Below are positions 23,381-33,977 of a stretch of DNA of 64,000 nucleotides, one piece after another (within the stretch, counting starts at the first letter, position 1; every line of letters starts with the position of its first letter). Under the pieces are notes generated by a model. The model saw only the letters and a program-made list of their open reading frames with translations, did no database searches and was not told where the DNA came from. The stretch is from NCBI GenBank assembly GCA_016800925.1, contig JABCPU010000061.1, positions 62,001 to 126,000 on the forward strand, given 5' to 3'. The stretch is from Suillus spraguei (taxonomy: Eukaryota > Basidiomycota > Agaricomycetes > Boletales > Suillaceae). A program made the position numbers and the translations under genes.

Positions 23381-26300
23381 TCAGAGGGCATGCTGCTTCT
23401 TATAAGCATTCAAAATTCGAGCGGAGTTCTTCAGGTTCTTTTCTGGGAGCCATTCGTTATCTCCTGATGAATATCCTTTCCAGGAAATGAGATAGCATCG
23501 ACGAGTGCTGGTTCCTTTGTGAGAAAGAATTGCTTCTATTTCATATTCTTCTTCTTCTTCGATGATGTCAGGTGGTGGTTCAGGGAAGTTCGGACCATGT
23601 ACGTCTGTTTTGCTATGGGACGATAAGACAGAAGTGTGGAATGTAGGATGAATTTTCCACTGCGTAGGGAGTTTGAGTGTGAACGTGATGGGTGATAAGA
23701 CATTGATGATCGGGAAAGGTCCGTATCGCTTTGGTGCAAGTTTCCTTGATGGGAGTTTGAGTCTAAGATTGGCAGCAGATAGCCAAACCTTATCTCGATC
23801 TTCCATGGAATGTACTTGTCTCCTCGGGATCGTTCGGCCATTGTTTGCATTGCAATGTTATGGCAAGCGATTGCTTCTTCTCTTATCTTCTGCAGGGATC
23901 GTACTGATCCTCTGCTGCAGGGACGGATGAATCTGGGATAAGGTGGGGGATAGCGCGTGGTTCGTATCCCATCATCAAATAGAAGGCTGATGCATTCCTT
24001 GCATCATGTTTTCGGTGGTTGTGGACAAATTCGGTGATTGGTAGATGTTCTACCCATTCTTCAGGGTTGTTGCGGCAATAGATGCGTAGATATGTTTCAA
24101 GTTCCTGATTTAGCCTTTCAGTTTGACCATCAGTCTGCGGGTGATAAGCCGTAGATGGAGCGATAACGTAGTTGAGAAGTCGGGCAAGCTCCTTAGAGAA
24201 GCGAGATAGGAATTGTGGGCCTCGATCCGAGATGACTTTGTCATGGAGTCCAAATCGTCAGTAGACGTGTTTCAAAAATAGTTTAGCAATGCCTTCGGAA
24301 GTGATGGTTTTCAAATAAGGGATAATAATTACCCCCTTCATAAGGCCATGGTCTACCACGACCATGATACTGTCAAAGCCTCCAGAGACAGGGAGGTCAG
24401 TGATAAGATCGACAGAGACCTGAGAAAAGGGTCGAGTCGCAGAGGAGGGGATCGGGGCAAGTGGAGGTCGAACAGGGTGAGTATTGGCTTTCATTTGCTG
24501 ACAAAGGGCGCAACCCTCAACATAGTTCCGAATATAAGAGCCCATAGCGGGCCACCAAGCTTCTCGTTTGACGAGTTCTTCAGTTTTGAACCTGCCGGGA
24601 TGTCCCGCGGTAGGATGATCATGATATCGTTTCAGGATATCGGAACAATGCGCCGGTGGAATATAGGCACGATTCTTAAAGTAGAGGACGTTCTCCTCAA
24701 TTTCCAGTCAGAGAGTGCCGATTTCATAGGAGGAAGGCACACGCCATCGAGGGCGTGAATGCTGTTTTAAAACAGGGTCGTCGAGGGGTCAGAGGATGAC
24801 AATACATCCTTCAGGTTGGTGTCAATAAGACGAACGAATAGAGCGTCAGGGAGGAGGGTCTGGTCCTCGTTATCATTTTGCCGGAGTCGTAGTCGGGCCG
24901 GCAAGATAGTGCATCAGGTACTGCCAACTTAGTACCTGCAACGTGATGTAGTTCAATGTCGTAAATAGACAGAATCAATTGCCAATGTGCTTGGTGACGG
25001 GTAAGCGTCTGTGCACTTCTAAAGTACAGAAGATTCTTGTGGTCGGTGAATACCAGGAGGGGTGTGGGTTTCCTTCAAGATAATTCGTTCAATGCCCGGA
25101 TTACGGCAAGGAGTTCCTGGTCGAAGATCTGGTAATTGCGTTCTGTGGGGTTCAAAGACTGTGAGAGATATGCACATGGGTGATAAACACCATTTTCACA
25201 AGTCTGCAAGAGAACTCTGCCGGTTGCTATGAGCGAAGCGTCGGTAGCAATAGCAAATTGTCGGGAAGGATCAGGGTTACGGAGTACCGGTTGGGATGTA
25301 AAGCGTCGTTTCAGTTCTTCGAAGGTGTCCATGCATTCGGTTGACCAATCAAAGGCCTTATCTTTCTTTGTTAAATCGATAAGAGGTCGGGCGATGTCAG
25401 AATAGTGGGAAATGAACGTGCGTAGAAGTTGCAAAAACCGAGGAAAGACCAAACATCTTTTACAGATTTCGGGACTGGCCATTCGGAGATTCCCTTGGTC
25501 TTGGCGGTATCCATAGCAACTTGTCCGGGACGAATTATCATTCCGAGGTATTCCACTTCTTCTGCATCGAAGGTGCATTTCTCCGGTTTTAAGAACAGAT
25601 GTTCTTTTCGTATCTTCATCAAAACCCGTCTGGTTCGTTCACGATGTTCTGCCATTGTTGTAGAGAAAATCAGGATATCGTCCATGTAGATAACCATCCA
25701 TCCTTCGTTGATTTCCTTTGGAAGGTGCGATTCATGTATGCTTGGAAAGTTGCCGGTGAATTGCAGAGGCCAAAGAACATGACGTTGGTTCGAAGAGGCC
25801 GAATTCCGTAGTAAAAGCAGCTTTCCAGCGATCATCGGATGGATGCAATATTGTTATAACCGGACCGGATATCCATTTTCGTAAAGAACTGTGCGTTATG
25901 AAGGCGTGCGACAAGGGAGATAGGGAGTGGGAGCGGATAGGCGTTCTTGACTGTCCAATCATTGATGTAGCGATAATCTTGACAGGGACGCAATTCTCCA
26001 CTCTTCTTTCCCACAAAGAAGAAACCACTGGCTTGGGGTGACTTCGATTCTGAGATAAAACCTTTCGCAACGTTTTCATCGATAAACTTTTGACGGCAGC
26101 ACGTTCTTTTTCCGATAGCGGGTAAACCTTAGATGTACGGGGATGAAACCGGGTTTAGTATCAATCCGATGATCAATACCAGGGCGTTCGGGGGTAGTTT
26201 GTTTAGTCCGTCTTAGCAAAGACGTCTGCAAAGTCGTGCAAATAGTCTGGGACCAATTCTTCGAAGGATTTCTTTTTCTTTTCCTTCTCATCCGTGGCAA

Positions 26301-27434
26301 ATTCTTGAGCTTTGTTACTGTATTTCGGAAGGGAGATCTGGGGTATTGGAAGTTGTTCGAGTAGGAAGTTCCATCTGTGTGAGAGGTGTATCCATGGATA
26401 CTTCTTCGATGATTCTCATACTGACTCCATCGGTATCATATTCCACAAGGAATTCTCCATCTCCAAGCTCATAAGAGGAAATCTCTCGACTTCTGGTGCG
26501 TGCCAGACATCTTGCATGGTGTTGAATTGGTCATCATCCTCTGTTGGGATCAACGAGGGCACGGGTTCTTCTTCATCGGGGATTTCTTCAATCGAAGCTG
26601 AAAGAGTTTTCGGGGGGACATAGAACTTGGATAATTTCGGTACTTGGTATCCGTCCTGGGATCTCTTCTTCTGCTTTTCTTTTTCCATACTTCTGTTCTT
26701 CTATTGGCCGTTGCTCAATAGGTTCTTGTCCGCCCGATGCTCAGGTTCGATTCATTCTTGCGCTTTTCTGCGCGGGAATTGGTGATACTGGTCGTGGCAG
26801 TTGTACACGGGAATGGGTCGGTGGTGCGCGGGTTTGTACTTCTGGTTCGGATCTTAGGAATAGAAGGGATACGAGAGGTCTCGGAAGTCGGGAATATTGC
26901 CATTTCTTAGAATGACAATTAAAGGCTGGAGGTAATCCATTCTTCTTTCGATCCGTATCCATATCAATTTCGATTTCATCTGATTTCGTTGTTTGGGGAA
27001 GGACGAGTGTTTCAGCAGCCCAATCTATACTTGGGTTCATTGCCGTAACCACAGAATTCCCAGAAGGATTTGATCCTTCTTCCTAGTTTGGTGATGTTGA
27101 ATTTTCCATACATGGTTCGTTCATCAATTTTGACCACTAGGAGACAGTAGTGTGTGATTGGTCCTCCTTTGATAAGAGTTCCATCTGCTGTAGTAACTCG
27201 AAATGGTGTTTTGAGTTTTCGTCGTGTGATTTGATGGAGTTTCACAAACTCCTCGGAAATGAATGTTCCTGCCGCTCCTGAATCAATGACAGCGGTGGTG
27301 TCGACGGATTTTAAGCGAGTACGCGAGTGAAGGGTGATAGGGACACGAAGTTCTTTTCTTTCACCTACAGCGCGTACAAGTCTTAGTAATACATTAGGAG
27401 AAACATACGTCGAATCTTTGTTTCTCCAAGTCAA
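23381..27434 (-). pseudogene. pol of element B: protease, RT, RNase H, integrase, chromodomain
   Basis: Protease at 27434-27012 with active site AVIDSGAAGTFIS. RT at about 26300-25371 with [10 protein letters not shown] and the catalytic VIYMDDIL. RNase H at 25578-25075 with ATDAS and YPCAYLSQSLNPTERNY-like text. Integrase zinc-binding/core entry at 24545-24258 (CALCQQMK, VDLITDLP), chromodomain at 23806-23381 (YEIEAILSHKG, WKGYSSGDNEWLPE). The segments are in several frames (switches near 27010, 26080, 25840, 25580, 24560-25075, 24258, 23850), so no polyprotein can be made. Confidence 0.85.
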
Positions 27435-27449
27435 AAATCCTCAACAATC

Positions 27450-28294
27450 CGCCTTACAGTTTCTTCGTCTTCTTCTTCTTTGACTTCGGTTTGTCGGAGC
27501 GGGGTCTTCTTCTTTCTGTCAGGACAATTATGAATGCGATGTCCTGTCTTCTTGCATCCGAAGCATTGTCCTTCTTCATGCATTCGGATCTCTCCGTATC
27601 GGAGATTCGATCTACGACCATTGCATTGGAATCACGGTTTGGTATGTAACGTGCATTTCCATAGTTCTTCTTCTTCTGTTGTGGAGCATGACGTGTCCTC
27701 ATGGCTTGAAGATGATGATGGGAGTTGTCAATGGAAACGCATTGCAGCACAACGTCTCGGAATACTTCTGAGACATCTCCTAGTGCGAAAAGCTTTGTAA
27801 GGATGCCCCAATTCAGGCCATCTTGGAAGAATTGGATCTTCGTTGCATTATCGGTGATATGGCCTTGGCTGCAAGTGCCTCAAATCAGCGATGTAGGTGT
27901 GAAGATCTCCACTTCCTTGTTTGAGGTCCCTGAGTTTCGTGAGTGCAGTTCCTTTGGTATCCACTGGGTCAAAGGCTTCTTTGAAGCTTTTCATAAAATC
28001 CACCATTGTCCCATAACCAACTTTTTGTCCAGAGGTGTCGGTTGATTGAGCATGGTCAAGGAATTGCTCTTTCCAGGATTTGCATTCCTTTCAGTCATAA
28101 GGATGTTATGAAAATGATCTTCTGTTTGTCGGTAGTATAAAGCTTTTCGTTGATATCGAAGTGAAGATTACATGACTGGATAAATTCGCGGGAATTGTCG
28201 GATCTCCATCAAAAGCGGTTGGCTGGCCGATCTTGTATTCAAATTCTTTGGTCGCCATATTTGGCGATTCGTCTGGTGAGTTATACTTTCTCAA
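27450..28294 (-). pseudogene. gag of element B
   Basis: Starts MATKEFEYKIGQPT (28294-28106 segment) and later carries SDTERSECMKK, matching the open gag of element A at 32473-33378, but with several frame switches. Ends just before the protease segment at a T5 run followed by TGA (see findings). Confidence 0.8.
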
Positions 28295-28444
28295 TGCCTA
28301 CATGCGCTGTCTTGCTGTCTGTTAGGGCTTGTCTTCTGTCAGAGGGCTTCTCTTGACAATCGGTTTAGCGTACGCGTATGCTAATCTGCTTATCTAAGCA
28401 ATCAGGTTTCGGGGTCGAAGACTAGATAGTCGACGATCAAATGG

Positions 28445-28455
28445 ACTTTAATCTT
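28445..28455 (-). other. primer-binding site of element B (self-priming type)
   Basis: One base inside the 5' LTR, the minus strand reads AAGATTAAAGT. It is the exact reverse complement of a segment inside the LTR (28717-28727), 11 bases long, as in the Tf1/sushi self-priming mechanism. No obvious tRNA match was recognised. Confidence 0.7.
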
Positions 28456-28456
28456 T

Positions 28457-28931
28457 TGTTACGAACTGGGGTGGCGTCACCAGCAACAGTGAAAAGACAC
28501 AGACGGTCTGCTGGGAGCTTCTTACAATGCCCAAAAAGGACAAGGTGAAAGTACAAGGAACGCGTTCCAAGTACGATCAAGGGTTTGGCCTCAAGGATAA
28601 GTCAAGAGGTTCTTACGAGAATAGAGACTAAGGCTAAGGAGTGCTTAGACTTAGAGACGATTCAAGGACACTTAGGTTGGAGACCTAAGCAAAGGAAGTT
28701 CCAGGTAAAACCCAGTAAGATTAAAGTAAAGAATCTACTACAAGTACAACGTGCTTAAATAGACCAATATGTGCGCACAGACCAAGAGAGGCGTGGGAAA
28801 GTAAGTGTGTATCCAAATAAGGAAGGCAACTATAGTACAGATGCGTTGAGCATATAAGTCAGAGTCATGTGACATGATATACAAGTAAGGAAACAAAGAG
28901 AGAATGAATAGGGGTAAATACAACTGTAACA
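28457..28931 (-). repeat. 5' LTR of element B
   Basis: 475 bp, TG...CA. On the minus strand TATTTAA (28761-28755) lies about 34 bases upstream of ACTTTAATCTT (28727-28717), the predicted transcript start. Confidence 0.92.
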
Positions 28932-29102
28932 GGTATGCACATTGGTGATAAACGCCATTTTCGTCAGTCTGCAAGAGAACTCCACCAGTTGCCACGAGCG
29001 ATGCGTCAGTAGCAATAGCAAATTGTCGGGAAGGATTAGGGTTACGGAGTACCGGTTGGGATGTAAAGCGTTGTTTCAGTTCTTCGAAGGTGTCCATACA
29101 TT
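28932..29102 (-). pseudogene. RNase H fragment of element A
   Basis: Minus-strand text LKQRFTSQPVLRNPNPSRQ and ATDASLVATGGVLLQT corresponds to the RNase H start in element B (25160-25340). It ends abruptly at the LTR of B on one side and at the inverted-repeat element on the other. Confidence 0.85.
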
Positions 29103-29912
29103 AAGGGTATTCAAAGTAAAATTATGAGAACTTTGAAACGTGGGTAATGCTAGTCAGAACTTCTCGGAGCATTCGGCATCCGTATCCGGAGTCTGAATTC
29201 AAACTTTATGCAGCACGCGCAAGATGCCTGTTCGCTGTACTACACAACGAGCTTGACCAACCCTCACCCTGCCATGGCCATGTTCTGCTCTCAGGATGTG
29301 TGTCATCATTCCAGCGCACCTTTGTCTAATGCATCTCTGCATACTAATAGGCGGTACGTGGTGCCAGGCTCCAGTGCATCTTCATCTAACACATCTCCAC
29401 ATACTAATAGGTAGTGTGTGGTGCCAGGCTCCAACACATCTTTGTCTAATGCATCTCTGCATACTAATAGGCAGTACGTGGTGCCAGGCTCCAACGCATC
29501 TTCGTCTAATGCATCTCCACATACTAATAGGTGGTGCCAGGCTCCAGCGCATCTTCGTACACCATGGCAATGGTGACGCTCTACCATTTTCTCCAACACA
29601 ACACCGTTTTCCAAGTCCCACAAACATCTTATCGCTCGCAACATCTTTTTACTGTTCTAGATTTTATTACAATAGTTCTTTGTTTGCTAGCTACAAAATA
29701 TATGAACTTGGTGTTTTATTTTGTGCGCATGTGCGTCTAACCCTAACCCTAGCGTTGGGACTTTGAGAAATTGAAGCACATCTGAAGCGCATAGTATTTC
29801 GAACGGAGTTTGAATTTGGCTTTTCAAGCAGATTTTCAGAACATTTCAAAGCATCTTTCAGAGCGATTCAGAACTGTTTCAGAAGGTTCAGAATTTTACT
29901 TTGAATACCCTT
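29103..29912. mobile_element. 810-bp non-autonomous inverted-repeat DNA element
   Basis: Perfect 21-bp terminal inverted repeats AAGGGTATTCAAAGTAAAATT, flanked by ATT on both sides (29100-29102 and 29913-29915). The empty-site sequence is visible in element B (near 25332: GCATTCGGTTG), which confirms the insertion. No transposase inside. Interior holds a 60-bp tandem repeat and a CTAACCCTAACCCTA motif at 29737-29751. Confidence 0.9.
29311..29560. repeat. 60-bp tandem repeat, about four copies
   Basis: ATACTAATAG recurs exactly every 60 bases at 29341, 29401, 29461 and 29521, each followed by a GGTGCCAGGCTCCA core. Lies inside the inverted-repeat DNA element. Confidence 0.95.
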
Positions 29913-31330
29913 ATTCAGTTGACCAATCAAAGACCTTATTTTTCTTTGTTAATTCGATGAGGGGTCAGGCGATATCAGAGTAATGGGAAATGAACGTGCA
30001 GTAGAAGTTGCAAAAACCAAGGAAGGATCAAACATCTTTTACAGATTTCGGAACTGGCCATTCAGAGATTCCCTTGGTCTTGGCAGTATCCATAGCAACT
30101 TGTCTGGGGCAAATTATCATTCCGAGGTATTCCACTTCTTCTGCATTGAAGGTGCATTTCTCCGGTTTTCAAGAACAGATGTTCTTTTCGTATTTTCATC
30201 AAAACCTGTCTTGTCCGTTCGCGATGTTCTGCCACAGTTGTAGAAAAAATCAGGATATCGTCCATGTAGATGACCATCCATCCTTCATTGATTTCCTGCT
30301 GGAAGGTGCAATTCATGTATGCTTGGAAAGTTGCCGGGGAATTACAGAGGCCAAAGAACATGATGTTCGGTTCAAAGAGGCCGAATTCCGTAGTAAAAGC
30401 AGCTTTCCAGCGATCATCGGGATGGATGCGAATATTGTTATAGCCGGACCGGATATCCATTTTCATAAAGAACTGTGCGTTGTGAAGGCGTGCAACAAGG
30501 GAAATAGGGAGTGGGAGCAGATAGGCATTCTTAACCATCCAGTCATTGATGTAGCGATAGTCTTGACAGGGACGCAATTCCCCACTCTTCTTTCCCACAA
30601 AGAAGAAGCCACTGGCTTGGGGTGACTTCGATTCTGAGATGAAACTTTTCGCAACATTTTCATCGATAAATGTTTTGACGGCAGCACGTTCTTTTTCCGA
30701 TAGCAGGTAAACCTTAGACGTGTGAGGGATAAAACCGGGTTTAGTATCGATCCGATGATCAATACCGGGGCGTTCAGGGGGTAGTTTGTTTAATCCATCT
30801 TTAGCAAAGATGTCTGCAAAGTCGTGTAAATAGTCTGGGACCAATTCTTCGAAGGATTTCTTTTTCTTTTCCTTCTCATCCGTGGTGAATTCCTGAGCTT
30901 TGTTACTGTATTTCGGAGGAGGGAGGGAGATTGTGGAATAGTTGGGGAGTTGTTCGAGTCGGGAAGTTCCATCACGTGTGAGAGGCATGTCCATGGATAC
31001 TTCTTCTATGACTCTCATGCTAACTCCATCGGTATCATATTCCACAAGAAATTCTCCATCTCCAAGTTCATAGGAGGAAATTTCACGTACTTCTGGCGCA
31101 TGCCAGACATCTTGCATTGTGTTGAATTGGTCATCATCCTCTGTTGGGATCAACAAGGGCACAGGTTCTTCTTCATCGGGGATCTCTTCAATTGAAGTTG
31201 AAGGAGTATGTTGAAGAGTTTTCGGAGGGACGTAGAACTTAGATAGTTTTGGTACGTTTGTATCTCGTCCTGGGATTTCTTCTTCTGCTTTTCTTTTTCC
31301 ATACTTCTGTTCTTCTATTGGCCGTTGCTC
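29913..31330 (-). pseudogene. reverse transcriptase region of element A pol
   Basis: The best segment, 31162-30062, is one open frame of 366 codons: linker with DDDQFNTMQDVWHAPEV, then RT motifs [36 protein letters not shown] and catalytic VIYMDDIL. The frame changes near 30170 (FLKTGEMH), after which the sequence continues toward RNase H up to the 810-bp element. The linker upstream to ~31330 is in other frames. RT copies the element RNA to DNA. Confidence 0.85.
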
Positions 31331-31443
31331 AATAGGTTCTGGGCCAATCCAATATTTGGGCTTGGATTCGTTCTTGCGCTTTTCTGCGCAGGGAATTGGT
31401 GATACTGCTCGCAGTAATTGTACACGGGGAGCAGAGTTGATGG

Positions 31444-31917
31444 TGTTACGAACTGGGGTGGCGTCACCAGCGACAGTGAAAAGACACAGCCGGTCTGCTG
31501 GGAAGTTCTACAATGTCCAGAAGAGGACAAGGTGAGAGTACAAGGAACGTGTTCCGAGTACAATCAAGGGTTTGGTCTCAAAGACTTAGTCTAAGAGGTT
31601 CTGCGAGAATAGAGGCTAAGGCTAAGGAGTGCTTAGACTTAGAGACGATTCAAGACGACTTAGGTTGGAGACCTAAGCGAAGGAGATTCCAGGTAAAACC
31701 CAGTAAGATTAAAGTACCGAATCTACTACAAGTACACTGTGCTTATATAGGTGGATATGTGCGCACAGACCAAGTGACCGTGAGAATGTAACTGCGTATC
31801 CTGATAAGGAAGGCATGTATTGTACAGATGCGTTGAGCATATGAGTCAAGTCATGTGACATGATATACAAGTAAGAAGATAGAGGGAAAATGAATAGGGG
31901 TACGTACAACTGTAACA
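31444..31917 (-). repeat. solo LTR inserted in element A
   Basis: 474 bp, TGTTACGAAC...ACTGTAACA, B-like in its first bases. It is flanked directly by a 13-bp direct repeat GCAGAGTTGATGG (31431-31443 and 31918-31930). No internal region remains, so it results from LTR-LTR recombination. Confidence 0.9.
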
Positions 31918-31930
31918 GCAGAGTTGATGG

Positions 31931-32560
31931 TGCATGGTGTTTGTACTTCCGGTTCGGGATCGTTAGGAATATAAGGGGTGACGAGGGATCTCGGAAGTCA
32001 GGAATGTTGCCATTTCTTAGAATGACAATTGAAGGCTGGGGGTAATCCATTCTTCTTCCGATCCGTATCCATATCAATTTCAATTTCATCCGATTTCTTT
32101 GTTCAGGGAAGGACGAGTGTTTCAGCAGCCCAATCTATACTTGGGTTCATTGCGCGTAACCATGGAATTCCCAGAAGGATTTGATCTCTTCTTCCTAGTT
32201 TGGTAATATTGAATTTTCCATACATGGTTCGTTCATCAATTTTGACCACTAGGAGACAATAGTGTGTGATTGGTGCTCCTTTGATAAGAGTTCCATCTGC
32301 CGTGGTAACTCGAAATGGTGTTTTGAGTTTTCATCATGTGATTTGATGGAGTTTCACGAACTCTTCAGAAATAAATGTTCCAGCTGCACCCGAATCAATA
32401 ACAGCAGTGGTGTCGACGGATTTTAAGCGAGTGCGCGAGTGAAGGGTGATAGGGACACAAAGTTCTTTTCTTTCACCTACAGTGCGTACAAGTCTTAGTA
32501 ATACATTGGGAGAAACATATGTCGAATCTTTGTTTCTCCAATTCAAAATCCTCTACAATC
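31931..32560 (-). pseudogene. aspartic protease region of element A
   Basis: Starts near NWRNKDSTYVSPNVLLRLVR and contains the active-site motif AVIDSGAAGTFIS (32546-32334). A TGA follows LHQIT, and the remaining protease sequence (homologous to 27240-27012) continues in decayed form to the solo LTR. Retroviral-type protease for Gag-Pol processing. Confidence 0.75.
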
Positions 32561-33378
32561 CGTCTCACTGTTTCTTCGTCTTCTTCTTCATCTTTGACTT
32601 CGGCTTGTCGGAGCGGAGTCTTCTTCTTTCTGTCAGGACAATTATGAATACGATGTCCTGTCTTCTTGCATCCGAAGCATTGTCCCTTCTTCATGCATTC
32701 AGATCTCTCCGTGTCGGAGATTCGATCTACTACCATTGCGTTGGAATCATGATTAGGTGTGTAACATGCATTTCCATAGTTCTTTTTCTTCTGTTGTGGA
32801 GCATGATGTGTCCTCATGGCTTGAAGACGATGATGGGAGTTGTCAATGGAAACACATTGCAACACAACGTCTCGGAATACTTCTGAGACATCTCCTAGTG
32901 CGAAAAGCTTTGTAAGGATACCCCAATTCAGGCCATCTTGGAAGAATTGGATCTTCATTGCATTGTCGGTGATATGAGCCTTGGCTGCAAGTGCCTCAAA
33001 GTCAGCGATGTAAGTATGAAGATCTCTGCTTCCTTGTTTTAGGTCCCTGAGTTTTGTAAGTGCGGTTCCCTTAGTATCCACTGGGTCGAAGGCTTCTTTG
33101 AAGCTTTTCATGAAATCCACCATTGTCCCATAACCAACTTTTTGTCCAGAAGTATCGGTTGATTGAGCGTGGTCAAGGAATTGCTCTTTCCAAGATTTGG
33201 CATTCTTCTCAGTCATGAAGGATGTTATGAAAATGATCTTCTGTTTGTCAGTGGTATAAAGCTTTTCGTTGATGTCGAAGTGTAAATTGCATGACTGGAT
33301 AAATTCGCAAGAGTTATCGCGATCTCCATCAAAACCAGTTGGCTGACCGATTTTGTATTCAAATTCTTTGGTCGTCAT
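32473..33378 (-). CDS. Gag of element A
   Basis: An intact open frame of 301 codons beginning MTTKEFEYKIGQPTGF. It has the retrotransposon Gag helical region (WKEQFLDHAQ, MVDFMKSFKEAFDPVDTKGT, LHTYIADFEALAAKAHI) and a CCHC knuckle CFGCKKTGHRIHNC near residue 235, then a Lys-rich and acidic end. Gag forms the particle and binds element RNA. The last ~20 codons overlap the start of the protease region in a different frame. The element as a whole is broken, so expression is doubtful. Confidence 0.88.
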   Translation of the reverse strand: MTTKEFEYKIGQPTGFDGDRDNSCEFIQSCNLHFDINEKLYTTDKQKIIFITSFMTEKNAKSWKEQFLDHAQSTDTSGQKVGYGTMVDFMKSFKEAFDPVDTKGTALTKLRDLKQGSRDLHTYIADFEALAAKAHITDNAMKIQFFQDGLNWGILTKLFALGDVSEVFRDVVLQCVSIDNSHHRLQAMRTHHAPQQKKKNYGNACYTPNHDSNAMVVDRISDTERSECMKKGQCFGCKKTGHRIHNCPDRKKKTPLRQAEVKDEEEDEETVRRIVEDFELEKQRFDICFSQCITKTCTHCR

Positions 33379-33487
33379 GGCGATTTGTCTGGTGAGTTAT
33401 ATTTTCTCGGTGCCTACATGCGCTGTCTTGCTGTCCGTTAGGGCTTATCAGGGTTCGGGGTCGAAGACTGGATAGTCGACGATTCGG

Positions 33488-33500
33488 TTACTTTAATCTT
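33488..33500 (-). other. primer-binding site of element A (self-priming type)
   Basis: Minus strand AAGATTAAAGTAA, one base inside the 5' LTR. It is perfectly complementary over 13 bases to an LTR-internal segment (33762-33774). Confidence 0.7.
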
Positions 33501-33501
33501 T

Positions 33502-33976
33502 TGTTATGAACTGGGGTGGCATCACCAGCGACAGTGAAAAGACACAGTCGGTCTGCTGGGAAGTTCTACAATGTCCAGAAGAGGACAAGGTGAAAGTACA
33601 GGGAACGCGTTCCGAGTATGATCAAGGGTTCAGCCTCAAAGACAAGTCTAAGAGGTTCTACAAAAATAGAGACTAAGACTAAGGAGTGCTTAGACTTAGA
33701 GACAATTCAAGACAACTTAGGTTGGAGACCTAAGCGAAGGAAGTTCCAGGTAAAATCCAGTAAGATTAAAGTAACGAATCTACTACAAGTACAACGTGCT
33801 TAAATAGACCAATATGTGCGCACGGACCAAGAGAGACGTGAGAATGTAAGTGCGTATCCAAATAAGGAAGGCAACTATAGTACAGATGCGTTGAGCATAT
33901 GAGTCAGAGTCATGTGACATGATATACAAGTAAGGAAACAAAGAGAGAATGAATAGGGGCACATACAACTGTAACA
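33502..33976 (-). repeat. 5' LTR of element A
   Basis: 475 bp, TGTTATGAAC...ACTGTAACA on the plus strand. Confidence 0.92.
33772..33806 (-). promoter_or_regulatory. LTR promoter: TATA box and predicted transcript start
   Basis: TATTTAA on the minus strand (33806-33800) lies 34 bases upstream of ACTTTAATCTT, whose complement is the primer-binding site. The same spacing is found in the LTRs of element B. The start site is inferred from the Tf1 mechanism, not measured. Confidence 0.55.
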
Positions 33977-33977
33977 C

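Larger units (their letters stand above)
21347..28931 (-). mobile_element. Ty3 chromovirus, nested element B
   Basis: 7,585 bp with two nearly equal LTRs (21347-21822 and 28457-28931), gag, protease, RT, RNase H, integrase, chromodomain and ORF3, all on the minus strand. It interrupts element A: the left flank is A integrase, the right flank is A RNase H. The flanks do not share a 5-bp duplication and about 793 bp of A sequence (equivalent of 24366-25158) is missing at the site. Many frameshifts in gag and pol. Confidence 0.87.
18344..33976 (-). mobile_element. Ty3 chromovirus, outer element A (interrupted)
   Basis: Minus-strand order: 5' LTR (33976-33502), gag, protease, solo LTR insertion, reverse transcriptase, inverted-repeat DNA element, RNase H scrap, element B (28931-21347), integrase plus chromodomain, extra zinc-knuckle ORF, 3' LTR (18805-18344). 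Both outer LTRs start TGTTATGAAC whereas B and the solo LTR start TGTTACGAAC, which supports pairing the outer two. The five bases flanking the outer ends (CATAA left, CAATT right) do not match, so no target duplication is seen. Frameshifts, insertions and a missing middle piece make it non-autonomous. Confidence 0.85.

Noticed and set aside
29296..29766. Open frame across the 60-bp repeats (plus strand)
   Set aside because: The reading is created by a repeat length divisible by three inside a non-coding DNA element.
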